Part shown: positions 34,739 through 44,095 of the stretch, one piece after another
How positions within the stretch are numbered: position 1 is the first letter of the stretch
How the letters are laid out: each line of letters starts with the position of its first letter
Source of the DNA: Pseudomonas syringae KCTC 12500
GTDB lineage: Bacteria; Pseudomonadota; Gammaproteobacteria; Pseudomonadales; Pseudomonadaceae
Assembly: GCF_000507185.2 (NCBI RefSeq)
Contig: NZ_AYTM02000002.1
Coordinates: 4,747,501-4,811,500, forward strand
Length of the DNA stretch: 64,000 bases
Reading direction: 5' to 3'
The notes under the pieces: model-generated
What the model was told of the DNA's origin: nothing
Database searches by the model: none
The model's input: only the letters and a program-made list of their open reading frames with translations
Position numbers and translations under genes: made by a program

Positions 34739-34980
34739 GGTGAAGTCCTTTCCCTGAAGATCGCCGCACCACGATACCCCTGCAACCCCTAACGCGAACC
34801 TGACATAAATGACAGCGCCGCAGGACCGTGAAGGCCTTGCGCCGTCAAGGCTGTAGCGCTTTTTTACAGCTTCTTTACGCCCCGGCCAGCCTGTCGATCT
34901 CGCGCCTTTACACCCTGCCTGCGGACAATCACCCCACGCGGCCTGCGCCGTATCGGTGTTGCCTGATGGGGGAAATTTCA
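34739..34980. other. kdp / LuxR-solo divergent promoter region
   Basis: A non-coding 242 bp holding the LuxR-solo promoter (minus) and the kdp promoter (plus). The only clear pattern is the set of TTTAC repeats at 34863-34911, listed separately. Confidence 0.5.
34863..34911 (+). promoter_or_regulatory. Phased TTTAC repeats, candidate KdpE operator
   Basis: TTTAC occurs at 34863, 34874 and 34907, spaced 11 and 33 bp (one and three turns), as expected for direct repeats bound by OmpR-family regulators. The second repeat, TTCTTTACGCCCCGGCC, resembles the T-rich TTTTTTTACACCCC operator I recall for E. coli kdp. It is 70-118 bp upstream of kdpF. Confidence 0.5.
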
Positions 34981-35076
34981 ATGAGCGTTATGGATGGTAT
35001 CTCTCTGTTGATGGGAGTCGGGCTGTTCATCTATCTGCTGGTGGCGCTGTTGCGCGCCGACCAGAGTCAGGAGTGA
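34981..35076 (+). CDS. kdpF: KdpF, small stabilising subunit of the K+-ATPase
   Basis: A 31-residue membrane peptide with a single transmembrane helix ([18 protein letters not shown]) followed by a short polar tail. Its position directly before kdpA (stop and next ATG separated by two bases) and its sequence identify it as KdpF, which stabilises the KdpFABC complex in the inner membrane. A GGGGGAA ribosome site precedes ATG 34981. It is short enough to be missed by automatic annotation. Confidence 0.9.
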   Translation: MSVMDGISLLMGVGLFIYLLVALLRADQSQE

Positions 35077-35078
35077 TC

Positions 35079-36773
35079 ATGCACAGTTACGATTATCTGT
35101 TGATCCTGGCCTTTCTGGTCCTGCTGCTGGCCCCTGCGCCGTGGCTGGGACGTTTCTATTACCGGGTCATGGAAGGCGAGCGCACCTGGCTGAGCCCGGT
35201 GCTGGGGCCGGTCGAGCGCGCCTGCTACCGGATTTCCGGCGTCGACCCGAAAACCGAACAGTCCTGGAAGCAATACGCCTGGGCCTTGCTGGCGTTCAAC
35301 CTGGCGGGCTTTGTCGTGCTGTTCGCCATCCTGATGCTGCAAGGCATGCTGCCGCTCAACCCGCAGCAATTGCCGGGCATGGAGTGGTCGCTGGCCTTCA
35401 ACACCACCATGAGTTTTGTCGCCAACACCAACTGGCAGGCCTACAGCGGCGAAGCGTCGCTCAGCTACCTGAGCCAGATGGCCGGCCTGACCGTGCAGAA
35501 CTTCGTCAGCGCCGCGACCGGCCTGGCAGTGCTGGTCGCGCTGTGTCGCGGCATCAGTCGTCGCTCATCGCAGAGCCTGGGTAACTTCTGGGCCGACATG
35601 ACCCGCGCCACGCTCTACGGGCTGTTGCCGATCAGTATCGTGCTGGCGGTGTTTCTGGTCTGGCAGGGCGTACCACAGAACTTCGGCCATTACATCGACG
35701 CACTGACCCTGCAAGGCGCTGACCAGAGCCTGCCGATGGGCCCTGCGGCCAGTCAGATCGCCATCAAGCAACTGGGCACCAATGGCGGCGGCTTCTTTGG
35801 CGTCAACTCGGCGCATCCGTTCGAGAACCCCACTGCCTGGAGCAACCTGTTCGAGCTGGTATCGATCCTGCTGATCCCGGCTGCACTGGTGTTCACTTTC
35901 GGCCACTACGTCAAGGACATGCGCCAGAGCCGCGCGATTCTCGGCTGCATGCTGGCGCTGCTGTTGATCGGCGGCGCGGTCTCGCTGTGGGCCGAGTACC
36001 AGCCCAACCCGGCGCTGAACATCGCCGGTGTCGAGCAGACCGCACCGCTCGAAGGCAAGGAAACCCGCTTCGGCACCACCGGCACGGTGCTGTGGTCAGT
36101 CGCTACCACTGCGGCCTCCAACGGCTCGGTCAACGGCATGCACGACAGCCTCAACCCGCTGACCGGCATGGTCGCACTGGTCAACATGATGGTCGGCGAA
36201 GTGATCTTCGGCGGCGTCGGTGTCGGCCTCAACGGCATGCTGCTCAACGTACTGATTGCCGTTTTCCTTGCAGGCCTGATGATTGGCCGTACCCCGGAAT
36301 ACCTGGGCAAGAAGCTGCAAGCGCAGGAAGTCCGGCTGCTGGTCGCGACCCTGCTGGTGATGCCGGTCGGCGTGCTGGTGCTGGGCGCGATTGCAGCGAG
36401 CCTGCCAGGCCCGGCCGGTGCTGTCAGCAACCCTGGCCCGCACGGCTTCAGTCAGTTGCTGTACGCCTACACCTCGGCCACGGCCAACAACGGCTCGGCG
36501 TTCGGCGGTTTCAGTGCCAACACCGTGTTCCACAACCTGATGCTCAGCCTGGCGATTTTCATCGGCCGCTTCGGTTACATCCTGCCGGTGCTGGCCCTGG
36601 CCGGTAGCCTGGCCATGAAGAAGGCCGCGCCGCAGGGCCAGAACAGCTTCCCGACCCACGGCCTGCTGTTCGTCACCCTGCTGACCGTCACGATTCTGCT
36701 GGTGGGTGGTTTGACCTTCCTGCCGACCCTGGCACTGGGGCCGATTGCCGAACACCTGAGCCTGGGTTTCTGA
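35079..36773 (+). CDS. kdpA: KdpA, K+-translocating subunit
   Basis: A 564-residue inner-membrane protein with about ten transmembrane helices and four pore-loop segments of the potassium-channel superfamily, including the [19 protein letters not shown] stretch typical of KdpA. It is the K+-binding and translocating subunit of the high-affinity P-type ATPase. The start is ATG 35079, two bases after kdpF; a longer in-frame reading overlaps kdpF and is rejected. Length matches Pseudomonas KdpA. kdpB follows after 10 bp. Confidence 0.97.
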   Translation: MHSYDYLLILAFLVLLLAPAPWLGRFYYRVMEGERTWLSPVLGPVERACYRISGVDPKTEQSWKQYAWALLAFNLAGFVVLFAILMLQGMLPLNPQQLPGMEWSLAFNTTMSFVANTNWQAYSGEASLSYLSQMAGLTVQNFVSAATGLAVLVALCRGISRRSSQSLGNFWADMTRATLYGLLPISIVLAVFLVWQGVPQNFGHYIDALTLQGADQSLPMGPAASQIAIKQLGTNGGGFFGVNSAHPFENPTAWSNLFELVSILLIPAALVFTFGHYVKDMRQSRAILGCMLALLLIGGAVSLWAEYQPNPALNIAGVEQTAPLEGKETRFGTTGTVLWSVATTAASNGSVNGMHDSLNPLTGMVALVNMMVGEVIFGGVGVGLNGMLLNVLIAVFLAGLMIGRTPEYLGKKLQAQEVRLLVATLLVMPVGVLVLGAIAASLPGPAGAVSNPGPHGFSQLLYAYTSATANNGSAFGGFSANTVFHNLMLSLAIFIGRFGYILPVLALAGSLAMKKAAPQGQNSFPTHGLLFVTLLTVTILLVGGLTFLPTLALGPIAEHLSLGF

Positions 36774-36783
36774 GGAACCGATC

Positions 36784-38862
36784 ATGAACTTACCTATTGA
36801 TCCTGCAAAAAATGCTGCTGCGAAATCTACTGAATCGCAGGCCACCGAGTCGGCAAAAACCGGAATCGCTGCCCTGTGGCGTCCGGCGCTGGTGCAGGCG
36901 TTCGTCAAGCTCGACCCGCGTCAGCTCAAGCGTTCGCCGGTCATGCTGGTGGTGGAACTGACCGCCATCCTGACCACCGTGCTCTGCGTGATCCCCAACC
37001 CGCAGGTGCCGACTTCGGTCTGCGTACAGATCGCCCTGTGGCTGTGGTTCACCGTGCTGTTCGCCAACTTCGCCGAAGCGCTGGCCGAAGGCCGCGGCAA
37101 GGCCCGCGCCGACAGTCTCAAGGCGGGCAGCGAAGGGCTCAAGGCACGTATCAGGGACGACAACGGCAGCCTGCGCATCATCAATGCCAGCGAGTTGCGC
37201 AAGGGTGATGTGGTGCGCGTCGAGATCGGCGAAATGATTCCCGGTGATGGCGAAGTCATCGAAGGCATCGCTGCGGTCAACGAGGCTGCGATTACCGGCG
37301 AATCCGCGCCAGTGATTCGCGAATCCGGTGGCGATCGCTCGGCCGTGACCGGCAACACCCGGCTGGTCTCCGACTGGCTGCTGATACGCATCAGCGCCAA
37401 CCCCGGTGAATCGACGCTGGACCGCATGATCGCGCTGGTCGAAGGTGCCAAACGGCAGAAGACCCCCAATGAAGTCGCGCTGGATATCCTGCTGATCGGC
37501 CTGACCCTGATCTTTCTGCTGGTGGTCATCACCTTGCAGCCGTTCGCCCACTTCGCCGGTGGCAGCCTGCCGCTGGTGTTTCTGGTGGCGTTGCTGGTCA
37601 CGCTGATCCCCACCACCATTGGTGGTCTGCTGTCGGCCATCGGCATTGCCGGTATGGACCGCCTGGTGCGCCTCAATGTGATCGCCAAGTCCGGTCGCGC
37701 CGTGGAAGCCGCAGGCGATGTGCATGTGCTGCTGCTGGACAAGACCGGCACCATCACCTTCGGCAACCGTCGCTGCGCCGCCGTCTACGCTGCTCCGGGC
37801 GTGACCCCGAAGGAACTGGGCGAGGGTGCTTTGCTGGCCTCGCTGGCCGACGACACGGCAGAAGGCAAATCCATCGTCGAGTTTCTGCGCAACCTGCACC
37901 CGATGAACGAGCCGACCCTGAGCTCGGTGACGGCTGTGCCGTTCAGCGCTGACACACGTCTGTCCGGCGTTGATTACCAGGGCCACGTGTACCGCAAGGG
38001 CGCGGTGGATTCGCTGCTGGCCTTTATCGACATGCAGCGCAGCGAGCTGCCGCCTGTACTGGCCCGCGAGGTCGAAAAGATCGCCAAGACCGGCGGCACA
38101 CCGCTGCTGGTCTGCGCCAACGGTCGGTTGTTGGGCGCGATCCATCTCAAGGACGTGGTCAAGCCAGGCATTCGCGAACGCTTCGAAGAACTGCGCAAGC
38201 TGGGTATCCGGACCGTGATGGTCACCGGCGACAACCCGCTGACTGCCGCAGCGATTGCTGCCGAGGCCGGTGTCGACGACGTGCTGGCTGAAGCCACGCC
38301 GGAGAAGAAACTGGAGCGAATTCGCCAGGAGCAGGGCGAAGGTCGTCTGGTGGCGATGTGTGGCGACGGCGCCAACGATGCACCTGCACTGGCCCAGGCC
38401 GACGTCGGCATGGCGATGAACGACGGCACCCAGGCCGCACGCGAAGCGGCCAACATGGTTGACCTTGACAGCGACCCGACCAAGTTGCTGGACGTGGTGC
38501 AGATCGGCAAGGAGTTGCTGGTTACCCGCGGTGCGCTGACCACCTTTTCGATTGCCAACGACGTGGCCAAGTACTTCGCCGTGCTGCCCGCGCTGTTTGC
38601 CTCGATCTACCCGCAACTGGGTGTGCTCAACGTCATGAAGCTGGCCAGCCCGCAGAGCGCGATTGTCTCGGCCATCGTCTTCAACGCGCTGATCATCGTC
38701 GTACTGATCCCGCTGGCCCTGCGTGGCGTGCGTGTGCAGGCGGCCAGCGCGGCTCACCTGCTGCGTCGCAACCTGCTGATCTACGGCCTGGGCGGCATCG
38801 TCGTGCCGTTTATCGGCATCAAGCTGATCGACATGCTGCTGGTCGCACTCGGCCTTGTTTGA
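36784..38862 (+). CDS. kdpB: KdpB, ATP-hydrolysing P-type ATPase subunit
   Basis: A 692-residue P-type ATPase that powers K+ uptake. It has the actuator motif TGES (ITGESAPV, about residue 172), the phosphorylation motif DKTGT with Asp319, the nucleotide-binding region (YRKGAVDSL) and the hinge GDGANDAP near residue 526. The transmembrane helices include [15 protein letters not shown]. All catalytic residues are present and length is typical. It is operonic with kdpA (10-bp gap) and kdpC, from which it is separated by a strong hairpin. Confidence 0.98.
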   Translation: MNLPIDPAKNAAAKSTESQATESAKTGIAALWRPALVQAFVKLDPRQLKRSPVMLVVELTAILTTVLCVIPNPQVPTSVCVQIALWLWFTVLFANFAEALAEGRGKARADSLKAGSEGLKARIRDDNGSLRIINASELRKGDVVRVEIGEMIPGDGEVIEGIAAVNEAAITGESAPVIRESGGDRSAVTGNTRLVSDWLLIRISANPGESTLDRMIALVEGAKRQKTPNEVALDILLIGLTLIFLLVVITLQPFAHFAGGSLPLVFLVALLVTLIPTTIGGLLSAIGIAGMDRLVRLNVIAKSGRAVEAAGDVHVLLLDKTGTITFGNRRCAAVYAAPGVTPKELGEGALLASLADDTAEGKSIVEFLRNLHPMNEPTLSSVTAVPFSADTRLSGVDYQGHVYRKGAVDSLLAFIDMQRSELPPVLAREVEKIAKTGGTPLLVCANGRLLGAIHLKDVVKPGIRERFEELRKLGIRTVMVTGDNPLTAAAIAAEAGVDDVLAEATPEKKLERIRQEQGEGRLVAMCGDGANDAPALAQADVGMAMNDGTQAAREAANMVDLDSDPTKLLDVVQIGKELLVTRGALTTFSIANDVAKYFAVLPALFASIYPQLGVLNVMKLASPQSAIVSAIVFNALIIVVLIPLALRGVRVQAASAAHLLRRNLLIYGLGGIVVPFIGIKLIDMLLVALGLV

Positions 38863-38869
38863 AGCCTGT

Positions 38870-38893
38870 GCTGCACGCCGGTCGGCGTGCAGC
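38870..38893 (+). terminator. Perfect hairpin between kdpB and kdpC
   Basis: GCTGCACGCC and GGCGTGCAGC are perfect 10-bp arms with loop GGTC, starting 8 bases after the kdpB stop and ending 23 bases before kdpC. There is no T-run. It probably modulates relative kdpB/kdpC expression or mRNA processing. Confidence 0.55.
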
Positions 38894-38916
38894 CTCACCT
38901 GATTGAGGATGTGCAG

Positions 38917-39489
38917 ATGTCCAATGTATTGCGTCCGGCCTTGAGCCTGATCGTGTTGATGAGCCTGATCACCGGCGTGGCCTATCCACTGGTGGTCACC
39001 GGGGTTGCGCAAGTGGCGTTTCCGCAGCAGGCCAATGGCAGCCTGGTGTATGACGCATCGGGCAAGGTGCGTGGCTCGGCGCTGATCGCCCAGTCGTTCA
39101 CCGGCGATGAGTGGTTCCAGTCGCGCCCCTCGGCTGGCGCATTCGCGACCGTGGCCAGCGGCGCGAGTAACTTCGCGCCGAGCAACCCGGCGCTGGCGAC
39201 ACGCGTGAAAGAGGACGCCGCCAAACTGGCCAACGTCTCGCAGGAACCGATACCAATGGCCTTGCTGACCACCTCCGGCAGCGGACTTGACCCGCACCTC
39301 TCGCCTGAAGCGGTGGCCTGGCAGGCCGGGCGTGTTGCAGCGGCGCGCCAGTTGCCGCTGGACAAAGTGCAGGCGCTGATCGACGCCAATACTCAGCGTC
39401 CGCTGATCGGTCCACCGGTGGTTAACGTATTGGCCTTGAATATGAGCCTGAATCAGTTACCGTCTGCACCGCGCAACGCGCAGCTGTAA
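38917..39489 (+). CDS. kdpC: KdpC, accessory subunit of the K+-ATPase
   Basis: A 190-residue protein with one N-terminal transmembrane helix ([19 protein letters not shown]) and a periplasmic domain containing the family stretches [17 protein letters not shown] and [15 protein letters not shown] motif ([10 protein letters not shown]). It assists K+ binding and complex assembly. The start is ATG 38917, with GAGGAT upstream; an ATG 30 bases earlier lacks a site and is inside the post-hairpin leader. kdpD follows after 67 bp. Confidence 0.95.
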   Translation: MSNVLRPALSLIVLMSLITGVAYPLVVTGVAQVAFPQQANGSLVYDASGKVRGSALIAQSFTGDEWFQSRPSAGAFATVASGASNFAPSNPALATRVKEDAAKLANVSQEPIPMALLTTSGSGLDPHLSPEAVAWQAGRVAAARQLPLDKVQALIDANTQRPLIGPPVVNVLALNMSLNQLPSAPRNAQL

Positions 39490-39556
39490 CAAAGTGCGCC
39501 GTGTACGCAGCAGATTCACTAAGCTGTAGCTGATCAGAAAGAGGGTGGTAACCAAC

Positions 39557-42220
39557 GTGAGTGATTCCGGTCGAGCTGACGCACTGCTGGCCCAGCTGCC
39601 CCGCGAGGGGCGCGGGCGGCTGAAGGTTTTTCTCGGGGCTGCGCCAGGCGTCGGCAAGACCTACGCCATGCTCCAGGCGGCTCACGCGCAGCTGCGCCAA
39701 GAGGTGAAGGTGCTGGCGGGCGTGGTCGAAACCCACGGCCGCGCAGAAACCGAGGCGCTGCTCAACGGCCTGCCGCAACAGCCCTTGCTGCGCACTGACT
39801 ATCGCGGCATGACCCTCGAAGAAATGGACCTCGACGCGCTGCTTAAGGCTGCGCCGAGCCTGGTACTGGTCGACGAACTGGCGCACACCAACGCGCCCGG
39901 CAGTCGACACGCGAAGCGCTGGCAGGATATTCAGGAACTGCTCGCCGCCGGCATTGATGTGTATACCACCGTCAACGTCCAGCATCTGGAAAGCCTGAAT
40001 GACCAGGTGCGCGGCATCACCGGCGTGCAGGTGCGTGAAACGCTGCCGGACTGGGTGTTGCAGGAAGCCTTTGATCTGGTGCTGATCGACCTGCCGCCCC
40101 GTGAACTGCTGGAGCGCCTGCGCGACGGCAAGGTCTACGTGCCGGAACAGGCACGCGCCGCCATCGACGCCTTTTTCACCCAGACCAACCTCACCGCGCT
40201 GCGCGAAATGGCCATGCAGACGGCGGCGGCGCAGGTCGATAACGATCTGGCGCAGGGCTACCGGCAGTTGGGCCAGTCGGCCCCGGCTGTTCGCGGGCGG
40301 ATGCTGGTGGGCATCGACGGTGATATCCATGCCGAGCGTCTGGTGCGTCACGCCAGTCGGGTTGCCCAGCGTCGCCATCTGCCTTGGAGCGCCGTGCATG
40401 TGGACGACGGCCAAACCCTCGACGAGCAGTCCCGCGCGCGTCTGCAAAGCGCTCAACAACTGGCTGAGCGGCTCGGCGGCGAAGCGGTTTCGCTGCGCGC
40501 CGGGGAGGTTGCCCGAACGCTGGTGCAGCATGCCATCGAACGGCGTGCCAGCGTGGTGCTGGTCGGCCAGTCGCGTCGGCACTGGCGGCGTAAGATCTTC
40601 GGTGGCGGTGTGGCTGCGCGTTTGCTGCGCGAAGGGCACGGGCTGGAAATCTCGGTGCTCGACGACAGCGAGGAACTGCCCGATCAGCCGCCGCGTGCGC
40701 GCCCGGCTCGAGAAGTGGTGTGGTTCGATTACGGCCTGGCTTTCGTCGCCACGTTGATCGCCAGTCTGGTGGCCTGGGGCGTTGCAGGCGTGCTGGCGCT
40801 GCCGAACATTTCCCTGATCTTTCTTGCTGCGGTATTGCTGGTCGCCGTGCGCAGCAGCATGGGCCCGGCGCTGGCCTGTGCCGGGTTATCGTTCCTGGCG
40901 TATGACTTTCTGTTCATTCCGCCGAGCTTTTCCCTGAACATCCAGCGCGAAGAAGACGTGCTGACGCTGTTGTTCTTCCTGCTGATGTCGGCCCTGACCG
41001 GCAAGCTCGCAGCACGTCAGCGCAGGCAGTTGCAGGCGTTGCGCGATACCCAGGAGCAGACCAGTGAGCTGCTCGACCTGTCGCGCAAGATGACTGCCGC
41101 CACTGACGGTAAAGCGGTGTTCAGCGCAGCAGAACAGCATTTCTCCGGCTGGAAGGAACTGCACCTTTGTCTGGTCGACCGCGACGGAGAGGGCGGCTGG
41201 GTGGTCGAAACCGGCGGGCCGCTGACCTTCTCGGAAGCCGAGCGTGCTGCTGCCGACTGGGCCTGGAAGCACGATCAACCCGCGGGCAGTGGCACTGGCA
41301 CCTTGCCGTCCGGACGCTGGTGGTGGTGGCCGATCACCGCAGAAGAAGGGCCGTTGGCTTTACTTGGGGTATGCGCGCGGGAAGGCCAGTCGTTCACTGC
41401 GCAGCATCGACGTCTGCTGGCGGCGCTCACCCAGCCACTGGCGCAGGCGCTGGCGCGTGCGCAATTGGCCCAGGAGCTTGAAGCCGCGCGTCTACACGGC
41501 GAAACCGAGCAATTGCGCAGCGCCTTGCTGGCTTCGGTATCCCACGACCTGCGTACCCCGCTGACCTCGATGCGCGGCAGCATCGACAGCCTGCTGGCCC
41601 TGGGTGAAGCCATTCCACTGGAGGATCGCCGCGAGCTGCTGGAAGGTACCCGCGATGAAGCCGAGCGCCTGGACCGCTATATCCAGAACCTGCTGGACAT
41701 GACGCGTCTGGGGCACGGTGCGCTGAAGCTGGCCCGCGACTGGGTGTCGCCCGCCGATATCGTCGGCAGCGCGCTCAATCGGCTGCGTGCCGTACTGGCG
41801 CCATTGCAGGTCAGCACCCAGGTGACTGGCGAGCTGCCGCTGCTGTACGTGCACGCGGCGCTGATCGAGCAGGCGCTGGTCAATGTCCTTGAGAACGCTG
41901 CGCGCTTTTCGCCGGTCGATGGACGCTTGCAAGTAGCGGCCGGTGTGGTCGACAGTGAACTGTTTTTCTCGGTCAGTGATGAAGGCCCCGGTATTCCCGA
42001 GGACGAACGAGCGAAGATTTTCGACATGTTCTACACCGCAGCTCGCGGTGATCGCGGCGGACAGGGCACGGGCCTGGGGCTGGCGATCTGTCAGGGTATG
42101 ATCGGCGCGCACGGTGGGCGGCTAACGGTCGAGGAGGGCATCGACGGGCTGGGTACACGTATCACTCTGTTTCTGCCGCTGCAGGCGCAGCCGGATGTGG
42201 AACTGGAGGAGTCCGCTTGA
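39557..42220 (+). CDS. kdpD: KdpD, K+-limitation/turgor sensor kinase
   Basis: An 887-residue sensor kinase. The N-terminal KdpD domain (about 15-230) has Walker A GAAPGVGKT and the VDELAHTN motif; a universal-stress-like domain (about 245-370) follows, then four transmembrane helices (DUF4118, about 395-490), a GAF-like region (about 500-640), HisKA (SVSHDLRTPLTS) and HATPase_c with NVLENAARFS and DEGPGIPEDE. It controls kdpFABC through KdpE. I choose GTG 39557 (GAGGG 8 nt upstream); an in-frame GTG at 39545 is too close to that site. Its stop overlaps the kdpE start as TTGA. Confidence 0.96.
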   Translation: MSDSGRADALLAQLPREGRGRLKVFLGAAPGVGKTYAMLQAAHAQLRQEVKVLAGVVETHGRAETEALLNGLPQQPLLRTDYRGMTLEEMDLDALLKAAPSLVLVDELAHTNAPGSRHAKRWQDIQELLAAGIDVYTTVNVQHLESLNDQVRGITGVQVRETLPDWVLQEAFDLVLIDLPPRELLERLRDGKVYVPEQARAAIDAFFTQTNLTALREMAMQTAAAQVDNDLAQGYRQLGQSAPAVRGRMLVGIDGDIHAERLVRHASRVAQRRHLPWSAVHVDDGQTLDEQSRARLQSAQQLAERLGGEAVSLRAGEVARTLVQHAIERRASVVLVGQSRRHWRRKIFGGGVAARLLREGHGLEISVLDDSEELPDQPPRARPAREVVWFDYGLAFVATLIASLVAWGVAGVLALPNISLIFLAAVLLVAVRSSMGPALACAGLSFLAYDFLFIPPSFSLNIQREEDVLTLLFFLLMSALTGKLAARQRRQLQALRDTQEQTSELLDLSRKMTAATDGKAVFSAAEQHFSGWKELHLCLVDRDGEGGWVVETGGPLTFSEAERAAADWAWKHDQPAGSGTGTLPSGRWWWWPITAEEGPLALLGVCAREGQSFTAQHRRLLAALTQPLAQALARAQLAQELEAARLHGETEQLRSALLASVSHDLRTPLTSMRGSIDSLLALGEAIPLEDRRELLEGTRDEAERLDRYIQNLLDMTRLGHGALKLARDWVSPADIVGSALNRLRAVLAPLQVSTQVTGELPLLYVHAALIEQALVNVLENAARFSPVDGRLQVAAGVVDSELFFSVSDEGPGIPEDERAKIFDMFYTAARGDRGGQGTGLGLAICQGMIGAHGGRLTVEEGIDGLGTRITLFLPLQAQPDVELEESA

Positions 42221-42909
42221 GCCAGGCGACTACCATTCTGGTCATCGACGACGAGCCGCAGATTCGCAAGTTCCTGCGCATCAGTCTGGTGTCGCAGGGC
42301 TACAAGGTGCTGGAAGCCGCCACAGGCGCGGAGGGGCTGACTCAGGCGGCGTTGAACAAACCGGATTTGCTGGTGCTCGATCTTGGGTTACCGGACATGG
42401 ACGGTCAGCAGGTGCTGAGCGAGTTTCGCGAGTGGTCGGCCGTGCCGGTGCTGGTGCTTTCGGTGCGCGCCAGCGAGGCACAGAAAGTTCAGGCGCTGGA
42501 CGCCGGCGCCAACGACTACGTGACCAAACCGTTTGGCATTCAAGAGTTTCTGGCTCGAATCAGGGCGCTGCTCAGGCAGGCGTCGGGCAGTGAAAAGCCC
42601 GATTCTGCGCTTGAGTTCGGGCCGCTCACCGTCGACCTCGCCTATCGGCGCGTGCTGCTCGACGGTCAGGAAGTGGCGCTGACCCGCAAGGAATACGCGG
42701 TGCTGGCACAGTTGGCGCGGCATCCCGGACGGGTCATTACCCAGCAGCAATTGCTCAAGGATATCTGGGGGCCTACCCACACCGAAGACAGTCACTATCT
42801 GCGTATCGTGGTGGGGCATTTGCGGCAGAAGCTGGCAGATGATCCGACCGCCCCGCGGTTCATCCTCACCGAGCCTGGAATAGGGTATCGACTGCTGGCT
42901 GAACACTAG
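42217..42909 (+). CDS. kdpE: KdpE, OmpR-family response regulator of kdp
   Basis: A 230-residue response regulator with a receiver domain (DDEPQIRKF; phospho-acceptor Asp in LLVLDLGLPD; Lys in TKPFGIQEF) and a winged-helix output domain (VALTRKEYAVL, EPGIGYRLL). It starts with TTG inside a TTGA overlap with kdpD, with GGAGGA 6 nt upstream, so translation is coupled. It probably binds the phased TTTAC repeats upstream of kdpF. Confidence 0.96.
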   Translation: MSQATTILVIDDEPQIRKFLRISLVSQGYKVLEAATGAEGLTQAALNKPDLLVLDLGLPDMDGQQVLSEFREWSAVPVLVLSVRASEAQKVQALDAGANDYVTKPFGIQEFLARIRALLRQASGSEKPDSALEFGPLTVDLAYRRVLLDGQEVALTRKEYAVLAQLARHPGRVITQQQLLKDIWGPTHTEDSHYLRIVVGHLRQKLADDPTAPRFILTEPGIGYRLLAEH

Positions 42910-43005
42910 ATGAAAAAAGCGAGCATAGCCCCGTGCTGCGGCACTTTTACTGCCGCCCACCGTCAAAGCCGCACACTCCCTGTTCTCTTTTGAGGTAACA
43001 CCCGC

Positions 43006-43284
43006 ATGAAAGCCCTTATCTGTCTGCCATTGCTTGTTTTGGTTCTTGCAGGTTGTGCTGGCAAGACCGGATATCGCGACAGCTGCGCCACTCAGCTCGA
43101 CGCTGCCTGGCATGAGCTGGATCTGGCCAAGGCTGAAGGTTTCGCCGGAACGGTCAGTTACTCCAAGGCCTTGTCGCTGTTGACGGGTGCCAAGACTCAG
43201 CAGCAGTTCGAGGCGTTTGAAGGCTGCACCGAGAAGTCCGAGAAAGCCCGCTTCTACATCCGCGAGTCCCGCGCTGGCCGTTGA
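43006..43284 (+). CDS. Small putative lipoprotein
   Basis: A 92-residue protein with a lipoprotein signal peptide (MKALICLPLLVLVLAGC, Cys17) and a short alpha-helical mature domain with two cysteines (DSCATQ, EGCTEK). TGAGGT precedes the ATG. Similar small helical lipoproteins are common in Pseudomonas; function is unknown. It stands alone between kdpE and the REP array. Confidence 0.75.
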   Translation: MKALICLPLLVLVLAGCAGKTGYRDSCATQLDAAWHELDLAKAEGFAGTVSYSKALSLLTGAKTQQQFEAFEGCTEKSEKARFYIRESRAGR

Positions 43285-43328
43285 CACCTGACGATACACA
43301 GGTCCGCTCTTGATTCTGGCCGAAGGCC

Positions 43329-43910
43329 GTGGGAGCGAGCTTGCTCGCGAAAGAGTTTGCACAAACGCCGAAAATGCATCGACTGAAACACCGTCTTCGC
43401 GAGCAAGCTCGCTCCCACAAGGTCATCAGTGCCGCATGGCATTCGCATGGATCGAGACACAGCCGACCTGTGTGAGTAATCCACATAGCTCGAAAACACC
43501 CCGGCCCTGTGTGAGTGTTTCACATGGCCCGAAAACACCCCGGACCTGTGGGAGCGAGCTTGCTCGCGAAAGAGTTTGCACAAGCGCCGAAAATGCATCG
43601 ACTGAAACACCGTCTTCGCGAGCAAGCTCGCTCCCATCAGGTCATCAGTGCCGCAGGGCATTCGCATGGCTCGAAACACAGCCGACCTGTGTGAGTAATC
43701 CACATAGCTCGAAAACACCCCGGCCCTGTGTGAGTGTTTCACATGGCCCGAAAACACCCCGGACCTGTGGGAGCGAGCTTGCTCGCGAAAGAGTTTGCAC
43801 AAGCGCCGAAAATGCATCGACTGAAACACCGTCTTCGCGAGCAAGCTCGCTCCCACCAGGTCATCAGTGCCGCATGGCATTCGCATGGCTCGAAACACAG
43901 CCGACCTGTG
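43329..43910. repeat. 219-bp tandem array carrying REP inverted pairs (2.7 copies)
   Basis: Units begin at 43329, 43548 and 43767, giving an exact 219-bp period; the third stops after 144 bp. Each unit opens with GTGGGAGCGAGCTTGCTCGC and carries its inverted partner ending 90 bp from the start (43329-43418, 43548-43637, 43767-43856), i.e. a REP doublet (REPIN/BIME). The rest of the unit is non-REP spacer with repeated AAAACACCCCGG blocks. A few point differences separate units. Open frames across the array are artefacts of the repeat. Confidence 0.92.
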
Positions 43911-43912
43911 AC

Positions 43913-43962
43913 TATCGTGCCGATGCTCCGCGTCGGCATGCCGTTCGTGACGCTCTGCGTTA
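43913..43962 (+). repeat. Degenerate intergenic palindromic element, copy A
   Basis: It contains GCTCCGCGT, ATGCCGTTC and GACGCTCTGCGT in the order I recall for a frequent P. syringae intergenic repeat. A second copy in opposite orientation lies at 56099-56150. Confidence 0.55.
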
Positions 43963-43985
43963 CAAATCTTCAGTTTGGCGAGACG

Positions 43986-44018
43986 GTAGGCCTAACCAAC
44001 TCTGGCGAAACGGCCTAC
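43986..44018. repeat. Small inverted repeat before the MoxR gene
   Basis: GTAGGCC (43986-43992) and GGCCTAC (44012-44018) are perfect 7-bp arms, 78 bp upstream of the ATPase start. It may be a leader hairpin or part of the adjoining repeat element. Confidence 0.35.
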
Positions 44019-44095
44019 GCTCACTTTAAAGTGTTCGGACACTGGCATCGCTTGCAGTCCCACAGTCATGAAGCAGTTGCCGGAAGGGGCTTTCG

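Noticed and set aside
34739..34981. An N-terminally extended LuxR-type protein of 168 residues
   Set aside because: The added segment is Cys/Arg-rich, without domain signature, and runs into the kdpF start. ATG 34738 has a good ribosome site and gives a complete HTH domain.
36790..39297. Very long open frame on the minus strand opposite kdpB and kdpC
   Set aside because: A shadow of high-GC codon bias: it is exactly antisense to well-recognised kdp genes and its protein is His/Gln/Arg-rich with no family features.
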